A stretch of DNA of 46,727 nt, from IMG/VR virus record IMGVR_UViG_3300036715_000202, positions 1-46,727 of that record. The stretch is one strand, 5' to 3'. Below the pieces are notes generated by a model that saw nothing but the letters and a program-made list of their open reading frames with translations, had not been told where the DNA came from and ran no database searches. Position 1 is the first letter of the stretch. Each line of letters starts with the position of its first letter. This document shows positions 32,254 to 41,542 of the stretch, piece by piece. The stretch comes from a virus. The position numbers were made by a program, and so were the translations under genes.

Positions 32254-33560
32254 GGAGTTAGTCCCATCTCTCTTCGGGTCTGTTTTCGAATTCGTTCTTC
32301 AATACCGTTGTCAGAAATACGAGCAACACCCCAGCCAGCATCAGTTGTGTCACCGGACTGAGACCCAATGGAGTACACACGACCGTCGTCACCCACGATA
32401 AAGATGCTCTGGTCGATCACTGTGGCTGTGCCAGTTAGTGCCCCACGAGCGTACACTCGGCCCTCAATCGGGGCAAAGGGGGACAGACTGTTTCCGGTGG
32501 CGTACCAGTTCTCAAAAGACTTCTCTCCGATGATCCCCACCTGATCGCCGATAGCGCGCAGAGCGGTAATGTTGTCGGGGGACGATTCTTTAGACGCAAA
32601 GTTCAGTGGGTCAATTGTGGTCTCACCCGGATTGATCCAATAGAACTTCTGGGTGTCTGCAATACTCAGCAGAACATACGAACTGGTCTGAGTGATTGAC
32701 AGCGGTACTTGTCCGTCTGGAACAGTACAGCCAGTCAGTGCGTCAACCCCACCATTCTGTAGAGTGGCGTGAGCAAAAGACAGAGCAGTACCGCCAGTGA
32801 CCACAGTTGCAATTGAGTTACCGCCTGTACCCTGAGTATTGGCTGTGAAGATCACAGATAGCGTTGCAGGAAGGGTGTCACCCGCTGCAGCATTGACGAG
32901 TATGTTTGCACCAGTAAGCGTGGAGCTGTAGTCTGTTCCAGGAACACCCCCCGCATTTACTGCGAGGATCAGTTGCCCCATTGGGTCTAGTGGGCCGGTA
33001 ATTTTATTGGGGTTGACGATCCATGGATGAGCAGAAGTACCAGCGTCAGACGGGGAGAAAGACGTGCCCCATGTGTAATACACACCACCCACATTGATTG
33101 CGTCAGTGCCGTTAACAATGGTTCCGGTCTTGGTTAGAGTGCCCGTGGCGTAGGTCGTACCGCTGTAATACTGCAGCAGCAAGCCATCTACAATCCACAG
33201 TCGTTCATAGCCAGCACCCTTTTGCCACGCAATCTCGGGGTGGCCAGTGCCATTAATAACCCCAGAGATCGTAGTGACAGTCATATCTTTATTGATACGA
33301 TAGAGCTGGGTACCACAGACAACAAATAGACTGTCGTCAAAAAGACCCGAGAGACTGTACTGACCTCGCATGGGTCCGGTTGCAGTCCAAGTTCCGGGGT
33401 TTAGGGTCTTAATAGGTGTAGTGCCCGGACGCCCAAGAACACTGGTACCCTCTCGGAGATTAGTCGGGTTAGCTTCAAGCCAACGATTAAGTAGACGGAC
33501 TTCAGGGGCACCAGCGTATTCACGCCTATACGCGCCTTTACCGAGAGGAACGGATGTCAT
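32250..33560 (-). CDS. P22 gp10-like tail factor (packaged DNA stabilisation protein)
   Basis: The 436-residue protein begins like the gp10 family (PLGKGAYRREYAGAPEVRLL, then NWYAT and VGDDGRVYSI towards the end). Gp10 binds under gp4 and keeps the DNA inside. Residues about 150-275 hold a module with TANTQGTGGNSIATVVTGG that interrupts the beta-propeller-like pattern and is shared with the 730-residue tail protein. It sits in the right order after gp4. It overlaps both neighbours by four bases. Confidence 0.83.
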   Translation of the reverse strand: MTSVPLGKGAYRREYAGAPEVRLLNRWLEANPTNLREGTSVLGRPGTTPIKTLNPGTWTATGPMRGQYSLSGLFDDSLFVVCGTQLYRINKDMTVTTISGVINGTGHPEIAWQKGAGYERLWIVDGLLLQYYSGTTYATGTLTKTGTIVNGTDAINVGGVYYTWGTSFSPSDAGTSAHPWIVNPNKITGPLDPMGQLILAVNAGGVPGTDYSSTLTGANILVNAAAGDTLPATLSVIFTANTQGTGGNSIATVVTGGTALSFAHATLQNGGVDALTGCTVPDGQVPLSITQTSSYVLLSIADTQKFYWINPGETTIDPLNFASKESSPDNITALRAIGDQVGIIGEKSFENWYATGNSLSPFAPIEGRVYARGALTGTATVIDQSIFIVGDDGRVYSIGSQSGDTTDAGWGVARISDNGIEERIRKQTRREMGLTP

Positions 33561-33820
33561 TGATCAATCAACTCTTTCATGTAAGCATGAGACCAGTGTC
33601 CCAGCGGAGTGATCCCTTTAGCACGGAGCTGTTCTTCAAGTTCTTCTTGAACGTAAACGGGTGGGAGCTCAGGCGGAACAAATACTTGTCCGGGCTTAGC
33701 TACCCACCCGTAAGGAACATCAGACTCACATTGAAAAATCTCCGCTTCCCCATTGGGTCCGTAGCGCCACGAAGGCCAGAAGACTTTGGGTGTGCGAGGT
33801 TGTCTCATTAGTAAGGCCAT
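33557..33820 (-). CDS. Small virion-associated protein between gp4- and gp10-like genes
   Basis: The 87-residue protein is rich in Pro, Trp and Glu (VFWPSWRYGPNGEAEIF, then PPELPPVYVQEELEEQL), with a helical acidic end. A small gene of this kind lies at the same place in many P22-type genomes. It overlaps the gp4-like gene by 13 bases and the gp10-like gene by four, so it should be made with them. Its role in the tail is not known to me. Confidence 0.7.
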   Translation of the reverse strand: MALLMRQPRTPKVFWPSWRYGPNGEAEIFQCESDVPYGWVAKPGQVFVPPELPPVYVQEELEEQLRAKGITPLGHWSHAYMKELIDQ

Positions 33821-34587
33821 CCTGAGTTAAAGTAATCAGAAGGATCACCGTATTGACGGTTCGCAAAGCGACCATAAAAGCGGTAGTAGTTAGTTAGATA
33901 CAGAAGACCATCTTCCGACGGCATCTGGATATTGTCTTGAGCGTAGCGAGCAGAGAACTTACGCATAGCAGCTTTGAGGGCTTCCATGCTAGCGGGGTGC
34001 ATGATCTGACCATAACGCGGGTTGAGGCGCATAGCCAGCATAATGATAAACATATCATCAAACTCAGGAGGCCATGGCATATTCCCCAGCGGGTCGAGAG
34101 GCGTCACCACCACCCAGTTCCCTAGGTCTTCTCGATACAGCCATTCCCGGACCTCACCATCAGTTATGTACGTCATGTCCGGCTCACCTTCAATGTTACG
34201 ACCATTGCCGTAGATTGTCAGCGGGTTGGTACTGAAGTTATGACTGACGTCGACAATGCCCATACGAGCACCATCATGAGGCTTAGGGTGAAGATTGACA
34301 TTACCAGGACCTGTCAGGTTACACATAATTCGTGTGTTAACCTGAAGGAAGATATTCCCGGGGAGCTCATTACTCCACCAGGGATATCCACTAGGACTGT
34401 TAATGTCATTCTGGCCGAGGGGGAATGGGTGAAGCTGTTCGCCGCCCTCATTCCCCAACACGCCCGCCACAATAGTCGACAAGAGACCGAAGGCTTCCGT
34501 GGTCTGTGCAGTCGAAGGGGACGTACCCAACGGCAGCAGGTTAGTTTCGCGGAGAGCACTTTGGATAATAGAGGCTACTGTGGTCAT
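33808..34587 (-). CDS. P22 gp4-like tail accessory factor
   Basis: The 259-residue protein begins with TVASIIQSALRETNLL, the helical start of the gp4 family. It continues with segments that suit that family (WREWLYREDLGNWV-like pattern, MPWPPEFDDMFIIMLA). Gp4 is the first protein added under the portal after packaging and builds the short tail. Position right before the small protein and gp10 supports the call. There is no sign here of the active-site residues needed to say whether it also cuts peptidoglycan. Confidence 0.8.
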   Translation of the reverse strand: MTTVASIIQSALRETNLLPLGTSPSTAQTTEAFGLLSTIVAGVLGNEGGEQLHPFPLGQNDINSPSGYPWWSNELPGNIFLQVNTRIMCNLTGPGNVNLHPKPHDGARMGIVDVSHNFSTNPLTIYGNGRNIEGEPDMTYITDGEVREWLYREDLGNWVVVTPLDPLGNMPWPPEFDDMFIIMLAMRLNPRYGQIMHPASMEALKAAMRKFSARYAQDNIQMPSEDGLLYLTNYYRFYGRFANRQYGDPSDYFNSGWPY

Positions 34588-34595
34588 GGTAGTCC

Positions 34596-36854
34596 TTAGC
34601 TAACGGCTTGAACGCCGATGTTAGAGATCGTGTACGCACCAGCCGAATACGCCGCAGCAGTAGTCACCTGAAGACGGACAAACTTGTAAGCCACGTTAGC
34701 CACAGTTGCAGCGTAAGTGCCATTGCCTGCAGCAGTAAGGGTTGCACCAGAGATGATGACAAAGTTCGTACCGTCCATAGACCCCTGCACGGTGACCACG
34801 GGTTGGGTCGTCACAGTGGGCGCACCAGCCAGAGTCATAAATGCGGTCAGCACTTTCGAGCCTTCCACATACATCGGAGTCGTATTGGTCGAGATCGTAC
34901 TCAGAACAAAGTTCGAGGCGGCCAGAGCGGCATTGTTGTAGACCAGAGCAAATGGGTTGGCCGCTGCGAAGTAGTCACGCATTTGACGGATCAAAGGAGT
35001 GGCCATAGGGGGCAGTTCGAGGGCCGTGATCGTCACAGTAACAGTGGTGGACGTACCACCCATGTTGAAGAACGACCAACGACGACGACCGTTTACCGGG
35101 ATAGCAGGCATCGAGACGATACTGGCAGCGGTAATCGGATCAGACACCCAGATGTCAGTGAAGTTCGTACCACCACGGCTTTCTTGTAGGACTGCAAAAC
35201 AAGCGGTTGCAGTGCCAAGAGTCAGGGCGGACACGTTGATTTCAGCAGACACCCAAGCACCAGAACCGGCTGCCGAGGCAATCACAGTACCATTCACCCG
35301 ACCAGCACCCGCAAAAGCACCCGCAGACACGTCAGTCTGGGCAATGGCCGAAGCCACGCTAATACCGAGTTCTTTGTTGGTCGAGCCATTGGCACTGTTC
35401 ATCTGAGGAACAGCAGTTGCGATCTGAGACAGCGAAGTTACCGTACCGCTGTAAATAACAGCTTCAACAGCAGACCCGTACGCGGACAGGTTGACAACCG
35501 CACCAGACCGAAGAGTCACACCTTGTACAGTCAAGACAGTACCCGTAGTGGTGACTTGGACGCGATACCATTTGTAACCTGCAAGCACGGCACGGTAAGT
35601 ACCAGCAGCAGTAATAGTAAGCACACCACCATTCTGTGACTTAACTTCCTGAGCGGGAATGGTGTCCCAGGTCGTTTGAGTCAGATCGTTGGTACCTTGA
35701 ACAGTCAGGACAGTCGTGGTGATAGCTGAGATTTGCAGATACACTTCAGTGAAACCGTTGGTGTCCATTGGTCCGACTAGCGTCTGGCCAGCAGTCACAG
35801 TGTAAGTCCAAGGAGCGGGAACAACAGCATTCACCCCACCGGGAGTCAGAGTCGCGTACACAGTACCAGACGTGTAGGCGGTCATATTTGCCCGGAGATA
35901 CAGAATACCATTACCAGTACCCGTGGGTAGATTAATACTGAAAATACCAACTGCAGTGGTGCTAGACGCAGCCTGAGCAGTAGCGCTCGAGAGCGGCACA
36001 CCATTGACGCTATTCCAAGTCGTCCCGTTAGTTGAATACTGGAAGGTCACAGTACCGACAAACTGAGCAGTAGCACCGGGGCCGTTAGTCAGTGAGAGAT
36101 AGTGGGAACATCCGGGTTCAACCTGCCACTGAACAGTAGCATTCAGTGCAGCCATCGAGATTACAGAAGGCTGAGCCAGGAGCTGAGGGGTATTGGAATT
36201 AACAGCGATTTCAGACGCTGGAAGCGGGACAGTCAGGTCCGTGTGAAGTTGCGATAGACTGGTATTTATGGTCGTCTGAAGAGCCGAAGTGGCGGCACCA
36301 GACGGGAGGGCCGAAGAACTAACAGACACAGCACCCAGTGGGGCAGTCGTATAGTCAGTTGCAGGGGGTGTGCCAGCAAGCTGCGTACCAGTGGTCATAT
36401 TGATCCAGAAATTACCAACAATCCCGGAACCAGTCGGGTCAGCATTGATAATGTGAACCAGTTGGTCACCAATAGAGTAGCCAGTACCGGCTGCAGTAGC
36501 CTGGAAGTATTGAGCGCCTTCAGCGTAGGCAGTACCGCCACCACCACCACCACCAGAGCTGGCAGCAAGAGTAACCACATCAAGGCGAAGAGAACCTAGG
36601 CCGTCAGTCGAACTCGCAACAGCGTTGGGGACACGTACGTACCAGGTTTGGATGTCATTGACATTTGCCCAGAAAGCCTTATGGCAGACAGCAATCCCGC
36701 TAACCATGTCAGTCGGTGGGCTAGTGCCCTTATGGACATAAAAAGTGTGCGTATGGGGATACGCGGAAATTCGGATAAAGCCGATGCTACCGGTCGACAC
36801 TGCGACCCAACCATCTTCAGGCTTGATGTAGTAGTTGATAATTTGGTTAGCCAT
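34596..36854 (-). CDS. Large fibre- or decoration-like structural protein, repeated beta domains
   Basis: The 752-residue protein is unusual between coat and gp4 genes, since P22 has no gene of this size there. The N-terminal 100 residues end in a Gly run (ASSGGGGGGGTA), a likely hinge. At least three later segments share a pattern of VTFQYSTNGTTWNSV, VQGTNDLTQTTWDTI and VQGSMDGTNFVII, typical of beta-sandwich repeats. It could decorate the head or form a collar fibre. An AAAGGA ribosome site precedes ATG 36854. Confidence 0.75.
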   Translation of the reverse strand: MANQIINYYIKPEDGWVAVSTGSIGFIRISAYPHTHTFYVHKGTSPPTDMVSGIAVCHKAFWANVNDIQTWYVRVPNAVASSTDGLGSLRLDVVTLAASSGGGGGGGTAYAEGAQYFQATAAGTGYSIGDQLVHIINADPTGSGIVGNFWINMTTGTQLAGTPPATDYTTAPLGAVSVSSSALPSGAATSALQTTINTSLSQLHTDLTVPLPASEIAVNSNTPQLLAQPSVISMAALNATVQWQVEPGCSHYLSLTNGPGATAQFVGTVTFQYSTNGTTWNSVNGVPLSSATAQAASSTTAVGIFSINLPTGTGNGILYLRANMTAYTSGTVYATLTPGGVNAVVPAPWTYTVTAGQTLVGPMDTNGFTEVYLQISAITTTVLTVQGTNDLTQTTWDTIPAQEVKSQNGGVLTITAAGTYRAVLAGYKWYRVQVTTTGTVLTVQGVTLRSGAVVNLSAYGSAVEAVIYSGTVTSLSQIATAVPQMNSANGSTNKELGISVASAIAQTDVSAGAFAGAGRVNGTVIASAAGSGAWVSAEINVSALTLGTATACFAVLQESRGGTNFTDIWVSDPITAASIVSMPAIPVNGRRRWSFFNMGGTSTTVTVTITALELPPMATPLIRQMRDYFAAANPFALVYNNAALAASNFVLSTISTNTTPMYVEGSKVLTAFMTLAGAPTVTTQPVVTVQGSMDGTNFVIISGATLTAAGNGTYAATVANVAYKFVRLQVTTAAAYSAGAYTISNIGVQAVS

Positions 36855-36882
36855 TGATTTTCATATCCTTTGGCGAAAGAGT

Positions 36883-36909
36883 GGGGAGAGCCCACAATGA
36901 ACTCTCCCC
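36883..36909 (-). terminator. Hairpin after the coat gene (weak or partial terminator)
   Basis: GGGGAGAG (36883-36890) pairs with CTCTCCCC (36902-36909) around an 11-base loop. In the leftward direction only ACTCTTTCG follows, not a full T run, so it may slow or partly stop transcription, or protect the abundant coat mRNA. Confidence 0.55.
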
Positions 36910-36917
36910 TAGAAGTA

Positions 36918-38255
36918 TTACTGACCGTTAATCCGAACCAGACGACGCCGGTCGATGACGGAAGCCGTGAGGGCCACGTCGAATCGAACTTGGTGTTCGC
37001 CGGTATTGAACACGGAGTTCTGCCACATACGGACAGTCAGCGGCACCTTGGTCAGCGCCTTACGCGAACCGATACCGGTCGCAGGCATGATCAGGTCCGC
37101 GGTGTTCACGACGATTGCACTCTTGTCGAGGATCGCACGAGGCTTAGCCAGAGCAGACGCGGTGGTCACCCAGGTCACAGAAGCACCGTCCGTAGGGGCA
37201 ACGTTAACAGTCGCGTGAGCGGTGTTGTTGTTGATCTGCGGATTCACAGTGCTGAAAGCAGACGGGATAATCATCGCAGGGAAAATCCGTACGCCAGTCA
37301 CAGCACCACCAGTGGCAGTGTAGTTACCGATCACGCGGAATTGCTGCAGATAAGTCTTACGGGCTTGCAGACGGTTGTCGTACGCATACACACCAGCGAT
37401 GGTAAACACTTCACCGTCATTGATGGTTTGAGTACCAGCACCGATGGACATCGAGATCGTCTGGGTCATGAAGTTACCAGGAGCGCCCGAGATGGCCACA
37501 TCGGAGTAGTTCACATTCGTACCACCAGAGGCGGTGAAGGTGGACGTACCATGGGTACCAGCCTGCAGAGACGGGAGTTGCTGGGTGAACAGCGTGGGAA
37601 TACCCGCGATGGAACCATCCCAACCGTTGCGGTACACGCCCTCACCGATACCCGGCAGAGAGGCGTTACCCGAAGCGGCATTGAGGTTCTGGTTCACGAC
37701 TTCCGAACCCAGGGACTGCTTGTCGCCATAGGTCATGACAGCTCGCAGGTCACCATCCATAACACCTTCTTCCTTCAGACGAGTATAGCCAGAGGCCACG
37801 TCGTCATAGGCGGCAATGTTATTACCGAAAGTGCCCAGATAGTTGTTGGACGCATTAACGGCGAAACCCAGGATGTACGCATCGATCTGTTCCGCGAGGT
37901 TCAGAGCAACACCCTTCAGGGCTTCAGACTCACGAGCAGCACCGATATCGCGAATCTTCACGAAATCTTGCCAGCCCATGGACGCACCGAATACGTCTTG
38001 CACCTTGTGTTGTTCAGACCCGAAGACGGTATTCTGAGTACCAGCAGCGGACAGGTCTTGAACGCCAGAGGTCGTACGAGTCACAACGTAACGAGGCACG
38101 ACTTGCTCGACGATAGTCAAAGCATTTCGGTCATTCATTTCATTGTCAAACTTACGCCACGTAACGAGTTCCGAAGCGGTCAGGTTATTTTGGAAAATAG
38201 AGGCAAACGAGTTGAGGACAAGCTTTGCCTGATCAACGGTAACAGTACCGGACAT
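36918..38255 (-). CDS. Major capsid protein, P22 gp5-like coat
   Basis: The 445-residue protein shows the family layout of P22-type coats. It has an N-terminal arm (VDQAKLVLNSFASIFQNN), a WRKFDNEMNDRNAL segment, and a long HK97-fold body ending RRLVRINGQ. Its position after the scaffold and its size match P22 gp5 (about 430 residues). The segment at residues 240-300 (TASGGTNVNYSDVAISG) probably forms the surface insertion domain. It should be the most abundant virion protein. Confidence 0.9.
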   Translation of the reverse strand: MSGTVTVDQAKLVLNSFASIFQNNLTASELVTWRKFDNEMNDRNALTIVEQVVPRYVVTRTTSGVQDLSAAGTQNTVFGSEQHKVQDVFGASMGWQDFVKIRDIGAARESEALKGVALNLAEQIDAYILGFAVNASNNYLGTFGNNIAAYDDVASGYTRLKEEGVMDGDLRAVMTYGDKQSLGSEVVNQNLNAASGNASLPGIGEGVYRNGWDGSIAGIPTLFTQQLPSLQAGTHGTSTFTASGGTNVNYSDVAISGAPGNFMTQTISMSIGAGTQTINDGEVFTIAGVYAYDNRLQARKTYLQQFRVIGNYTATGGAVTGVRIFPAMIIPSAFSTVNPQINNNTAHATVNVAPTDGASVTWVTTASALAKPRAILDKSAIVVNTADLIMPATGIGSRKALTKVPLTVRMWQNSVFNTGEHQVRFDVALTASVIDRRRLVRINGQ

Positions 38256-38283
38256 TGATTAGGATTCCTTTATGAGTGATATA

Positions 38284-39267
38284 TTATTTGCGTTTCGACT
38301 TGAAGAATTCGCGTTCGAACGCTTCCAGGTCGTCGGTGTCTGGGGCCACTGAAGGTGCGGCACCACCAGTTCCGCGTGCAGTTGCACTGGGCGGGGGTGG
38401 GGCTTTACTGATCTTGGGCTTAGCCACCAGTTTTTGAGCTTCAGCCTCAATGAACTTAGCTTCGATCCGACCTAGGGCGAGGGTCGCTTTTTGTGCGCCA
38501 CTATTTACAATCGTGCGGGCTTCACTGGGGTTGCTAGACAAGTAGTAGAGGACATCTGGTCCGTGGTCCATAGACTGCAGAACAGTTGCGAGGTAGTTTG
38601 CATAGTCCGGCGGAAGGTCAGCGAAACCATTCAGTAGAACTTGACCCTTTTCAACCAGATCGGGGTAACGTTCTTTAGCGCTTTCCACTTTCGTGGTCCA
38701 AGACTCTTGCAGTTGTTGAGCACGAATGTTTTGTTCTTGAACTTTGCGTTCTTCTACCGCCCGTGCGTTGGCCGCTGTACGCTCTTGTTCAAGCGTAAAC
38801 CGGGTCAGGTCGCGGATGTAGGACGGGTCGAATTCCCCAAGAGCGTATTTGGGGGAGCCATCAGCGTTGAGTGCGTCAGGGCTCGGCTCTTCAGACGTGG
38901 GAGTCTTCACTTCCGCGGGCTTTAGTGCGGCCAGCTTGTCTTCGAACTCTTTACGCATAGCTTCAAGTTGACGATCGGACTCACGCTTGATTTCCTCGCG
39001 TTGCCGTACCAACTCATCGATACGTTCTTGAACTTTTGACTTCGGCTTAGCGAGTTCGATCTCGGCTTCGCTTTCATCTTGATCCGTCAGTTCACCGGAT
39101 TGGGCTTCGGTCGACTCCGACTCCGTCTCAGCTCCTTGTTCTTGTTCCGCTCCCGGCTTGGCGTCCGGCTCGGCTACTTTAGTTCCGCCAAAGAACTCAG
39201 TAGCAAAAGCGTCAAGATCATCAGTAACATCAACAGTAGCTTCGGTAGTAACTTCGGTTCCACTCAT
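38284..39267 (-). CDS. Scaffolding protein
   Basis: The 327-residue protein is acidic and coiled-coil rich. An Asp/Glu/Ser-heavy N-terminal half (EQEQGAETESESTEAQ) leads to long charged helices (RERIDELVRQREE-like). The end is basic, EFFKSKRK, as in P22 scaffold where the basic C-terminal helix pair binds the coat. It lies between portal and coat genes, the usual place. It guides head assembly and is expected to leave the finished particle. Confidence 0.85.
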   Translation of the reverse strand: MSGTEVTTEATVDVTDDLDAFATEFFGGTKVAEPDAKPGAEQEQGAETESESTEAQSGELTDQDESEAEIELAKPKSKVQERIDELVRQREEIKRESDRQLEAMRKEFEDKLAALKPAEVKTPTSEEPSPDALNADGSPKYALGEFDPSYIRDLTRFTLEQERTAANARAVEERKVQEQNIRAQQLQESWTTKVESAKERYPDLVEKGQVLLNGFADLPPDYANYLATVLQSMDHGPDVLYYLSSNPSEARTIVNSGAQKATLALGRIEAKFIEAEAQKLVAKPKISKAPPPPSATARGTGGAAPSVAPDTDDLEAFEREFFKSKRK

Positions 39268-39304
39268 TTAGGTTTTACGGTCCTTCAACCGGATGCCACC
39301 CCAT

Positions 39305-41542
39305 TTATTGCGATGATTGTTGACTAGCTGGTGTGGTCATGCCACTAGTCTTCATCGAAAGTCCCTTAAGAGCAATTTCTTGTTGCCCTTCCAGTTGCTT
39401 CTGCTTTTGCTCATGAGCCTTGTAGTCCATGGTAGCAGAGTGGGTCAACTGAGCTCGTTGGATATCATGTTCATCTAGCTTGGCAGAACCGTCTAGCATC
39501 TTGCTAAGGGCCTGTAGCTCGAAGTTCTTTTCGTTTCCACGGTCTTGGGCGATAGCCGCGATCCGCTTCGTTTCCGAATCATAAGACATCAATTCAAGTT
39601 TCTTGAACTCAAGTGTCTTATCTGTCTTCAACATTTGGTTTTCTTGTTGAAGCTGTTGTATTGCTTGTTGTGCCTCAGCCTGCATTTGCTGCACTTGGGC
39701 GGCGGGGACAGGAGGAGGACCACCATCGTCTTCGTCGTCGAGAAGCGCAGGCGGAATGGTTTTCTTAAGACGGGCAGCGAGCTCTTCAGCCCCGGGCCAG
39801 TCTTGTGCCTTAGCAACCAGGTCACCAGCAACACCCATCAACTGCGGCCACACTTGGATTGCATCCATCATGGCTTCAGCGGCTTCAACACGCCGTGTGG
39901 TGTAAGACGTACCAGTAGTCAGAGCCACATCAAACTTGCCAATACCGAGGTCAACTGCCTTCGGGTCCATGGGGTCGTTGATGCGCTTGAACTTAACCGA
40001 TTCATCTTGTCCCACCAATCGAATGACACGGGTGCCATCGTAAATCTGCGGGATAAGCTGATTGATTACGTCACCGGCTTCGAGAAGAGCGGCGTCAGCG
40101 TTGTCGTAGTACGTCTGTGAGGCGACATCGCCTTCATGTTGACGCGACATAATCGCCTTACCGGACGTCTCGTTAGACCGAATACCCAGGCTTGCGTCTT
40201 GAATACCGCTGACATCTTTCATGTCCTGGGTATTCATAGTCACTTCCTGGAAGATCGCTTGCTGAGGTGCAGGCGGCTCAATTCGCTGAATGTTCTGGCC
40301 AATAACGGCTTCGTCATTGACAATCAGCAAGGGGTCACGGGTCAAGTGTGCCTTTCGGAACGCTTCCTGTCTCCCTTCGACAGCCGACTGAGTTGCCAGC
40401 CATTGAGCCTTAGGTGCATACCCAAGTTGCTCGGCGGCAATGGAACGCCAGAAGTTCTTCAGTCGGGCAGGGTCCTTCATAAATCGGACCAGACCGTAGC
40501 GGACTCGACGCCCAGCTACGTTAACAATACGACCAGACATACGAATGATCGGCAAACGCTTCAGCCGATACTCGAACGGACCAGCCAGAATGTCGAAACC
40601 AGTGCAATAATGCATTTGAGCATAACGACACCAGACCAGACGAGTCTTTACCGGGTTGCCGTTGGCTTCAAGAATGCTATCCATATTGCTGTCGTCAAGT
40701 TCAAACACCTTGCCGTTGTCAAACAGGGCAAGAACCTTCTGACGCTCGATCATGCGCCAGTATTCAGTTACCCGATAAGCTTCTTCATCCATCCAACCAG
40801 CCATCGTAACCCGATCAATCTTGTCGGTTTCAGTGAGGTTGGAGCCACCAGCAGCGTTGGGCCACTTACGCGTGAATTCGTCCTTCGGGATGCGGTCATC
40901 GACAAAAACACGCTGTGCATCGCGCCCAGTTGGATCGACCGAGAACCGGTCCCACACCACTGCCATGGCGTCCTCAATTGGGCGGATAAAGATGTCTTGG
41001 TCGAACACGTCATCTTTGGCATACTCGACGGCGACTTTGAAAGCGGCATCCCCGCACTGGATCATACTTTCAAAGGCTTGGTCATAAGAGCGGTCAGCTC
41101 GAGACTCCATCTCGATGTTCCGCACCAAGTCTTCCCGGATAGACGCAACGTCAGTGTCACCGTCTTCAGACGGAACAATCTTAATTGCCTTCCGGCTTTC
41201 CCGCCAGTCACCGACCAACTGAGCCGTGAACTGGGGGATGGTATTGACTACCAGACAGGGAAGACCCTTGCGTTGCAGAAGCACTACAGGGTCCCATTGC
41301 TCACCAGCAGCAAACCGTAGGTCGTCGATAGCTTCGTACCGGTTGATGCGGTCATAGTCCACATCGTGCTGGTAGTTCTGCCTCATGTCCTTGAGGAACG
41401 CTTCCTTACTATCAAAGCCTTCCGGGACATAGTTCTTGTTGATGGGCTCAGCATCAATTAGATCAGGGCGGCGAAGATTCTGAGTCTTCTTACTGACCTT
41501 CTCCATATTGATATTGTCGGCTCTCGACATTAGGCCATCCAT
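39305..41542 (-). CDS. Portal protein, P22 gp1-like
   Basis: The 745-residue protein follows the P22 portal layout. It has an N-terminal segment with RYEAIDDLRFAAGEQWDP, a central GDAAFKVAVEY and IRPIEDAMAVVWD region, and PARLKNFWRSIAAEQLG. A Gln-rich helix near the end (VQQMQAEAQQAIQQL) matches the long barrel of P22-type portals. Twelve copies form the DNA entry ring at one vertex. It overlaps the terminase gene by 13 bases. At 745 residues it is close to P22 gp1 in length. Confidence 0.92.
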   Translation of the reverse strand: MDGLMSRADNINMEKVSKKTQNLRRPDLIDAEPINKNYVPEGFDSKEAFLKDMRQNYQHDVDYDRINRYEAIDDLRFAAGEQWDPVVLLQRKGLPCLVVNTIPQFTAQLVGDWRESRKAIKIVPSEDGDTDVASIREDLVRNIEMESRADRSYDQAFESMIQCGDAAFKVAVEYAKDDVFDQDIFIRPIEDAMAVVWDRFSVDPTGRDAQRVFVDDRIPKDEFTRKWPNAAGGSNLTETDKIDRVTMAGWMDEEAYRVTEYWRMIERQKVLALFDNGKVFELDDSNMDSILEANGNPVKTRLVWCRYAQMHYCTGFDILAGPFEYRLKRLPIIRMSGRIVNVAGRRVRYGLVRFMKDPARLKNFWRSIAAEQLGYAPKAQWLATQSAVEGRQEAFRKAHLTRDPLLIVNDEAVIGQNIQRIEPPAPQQAIFQEVTMNTQDMKDVSGIQDASLGIRSNETSGKAIMSRQHEGDVASQTYYDNADAALLEAGDVINQLIPQIYDGTRVIRLVGQDESVKFKRINDPMDPKAVDLGIGKFDVALTTGTSYTTRRVEAAEAMMDAIQVWPQLMGVAGDLVAKAQDWPGAEELAARLKKTIPPALLDDEDDGGPPPVPAAQVQQMQAEAQQAIQQLQQENQMLKTDKTLEFKKLELMSYDSETKRIAAIAQDRGNEKNFELQALSKMLDGSAKLDEHDIQRAQLTHSATMDYKAHEQKQKQLEGQQEIALKGLSMKTSGMTTPASQQSSQ

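Noticed and set aside
36870-38258. A 462-codon open frame antisense to the capsid gene
   Set aside because: It mirrors the coat gene, has low-complexity His/Arg/Thr-rich composition without motifs, and is explained by codon bias of the real gene.
40136-41320. A 394-codon open frame antisense to the portal gene
   Set aside because: It has no ribosome site or recognisable domain and is a shadow of the portal reading frame.
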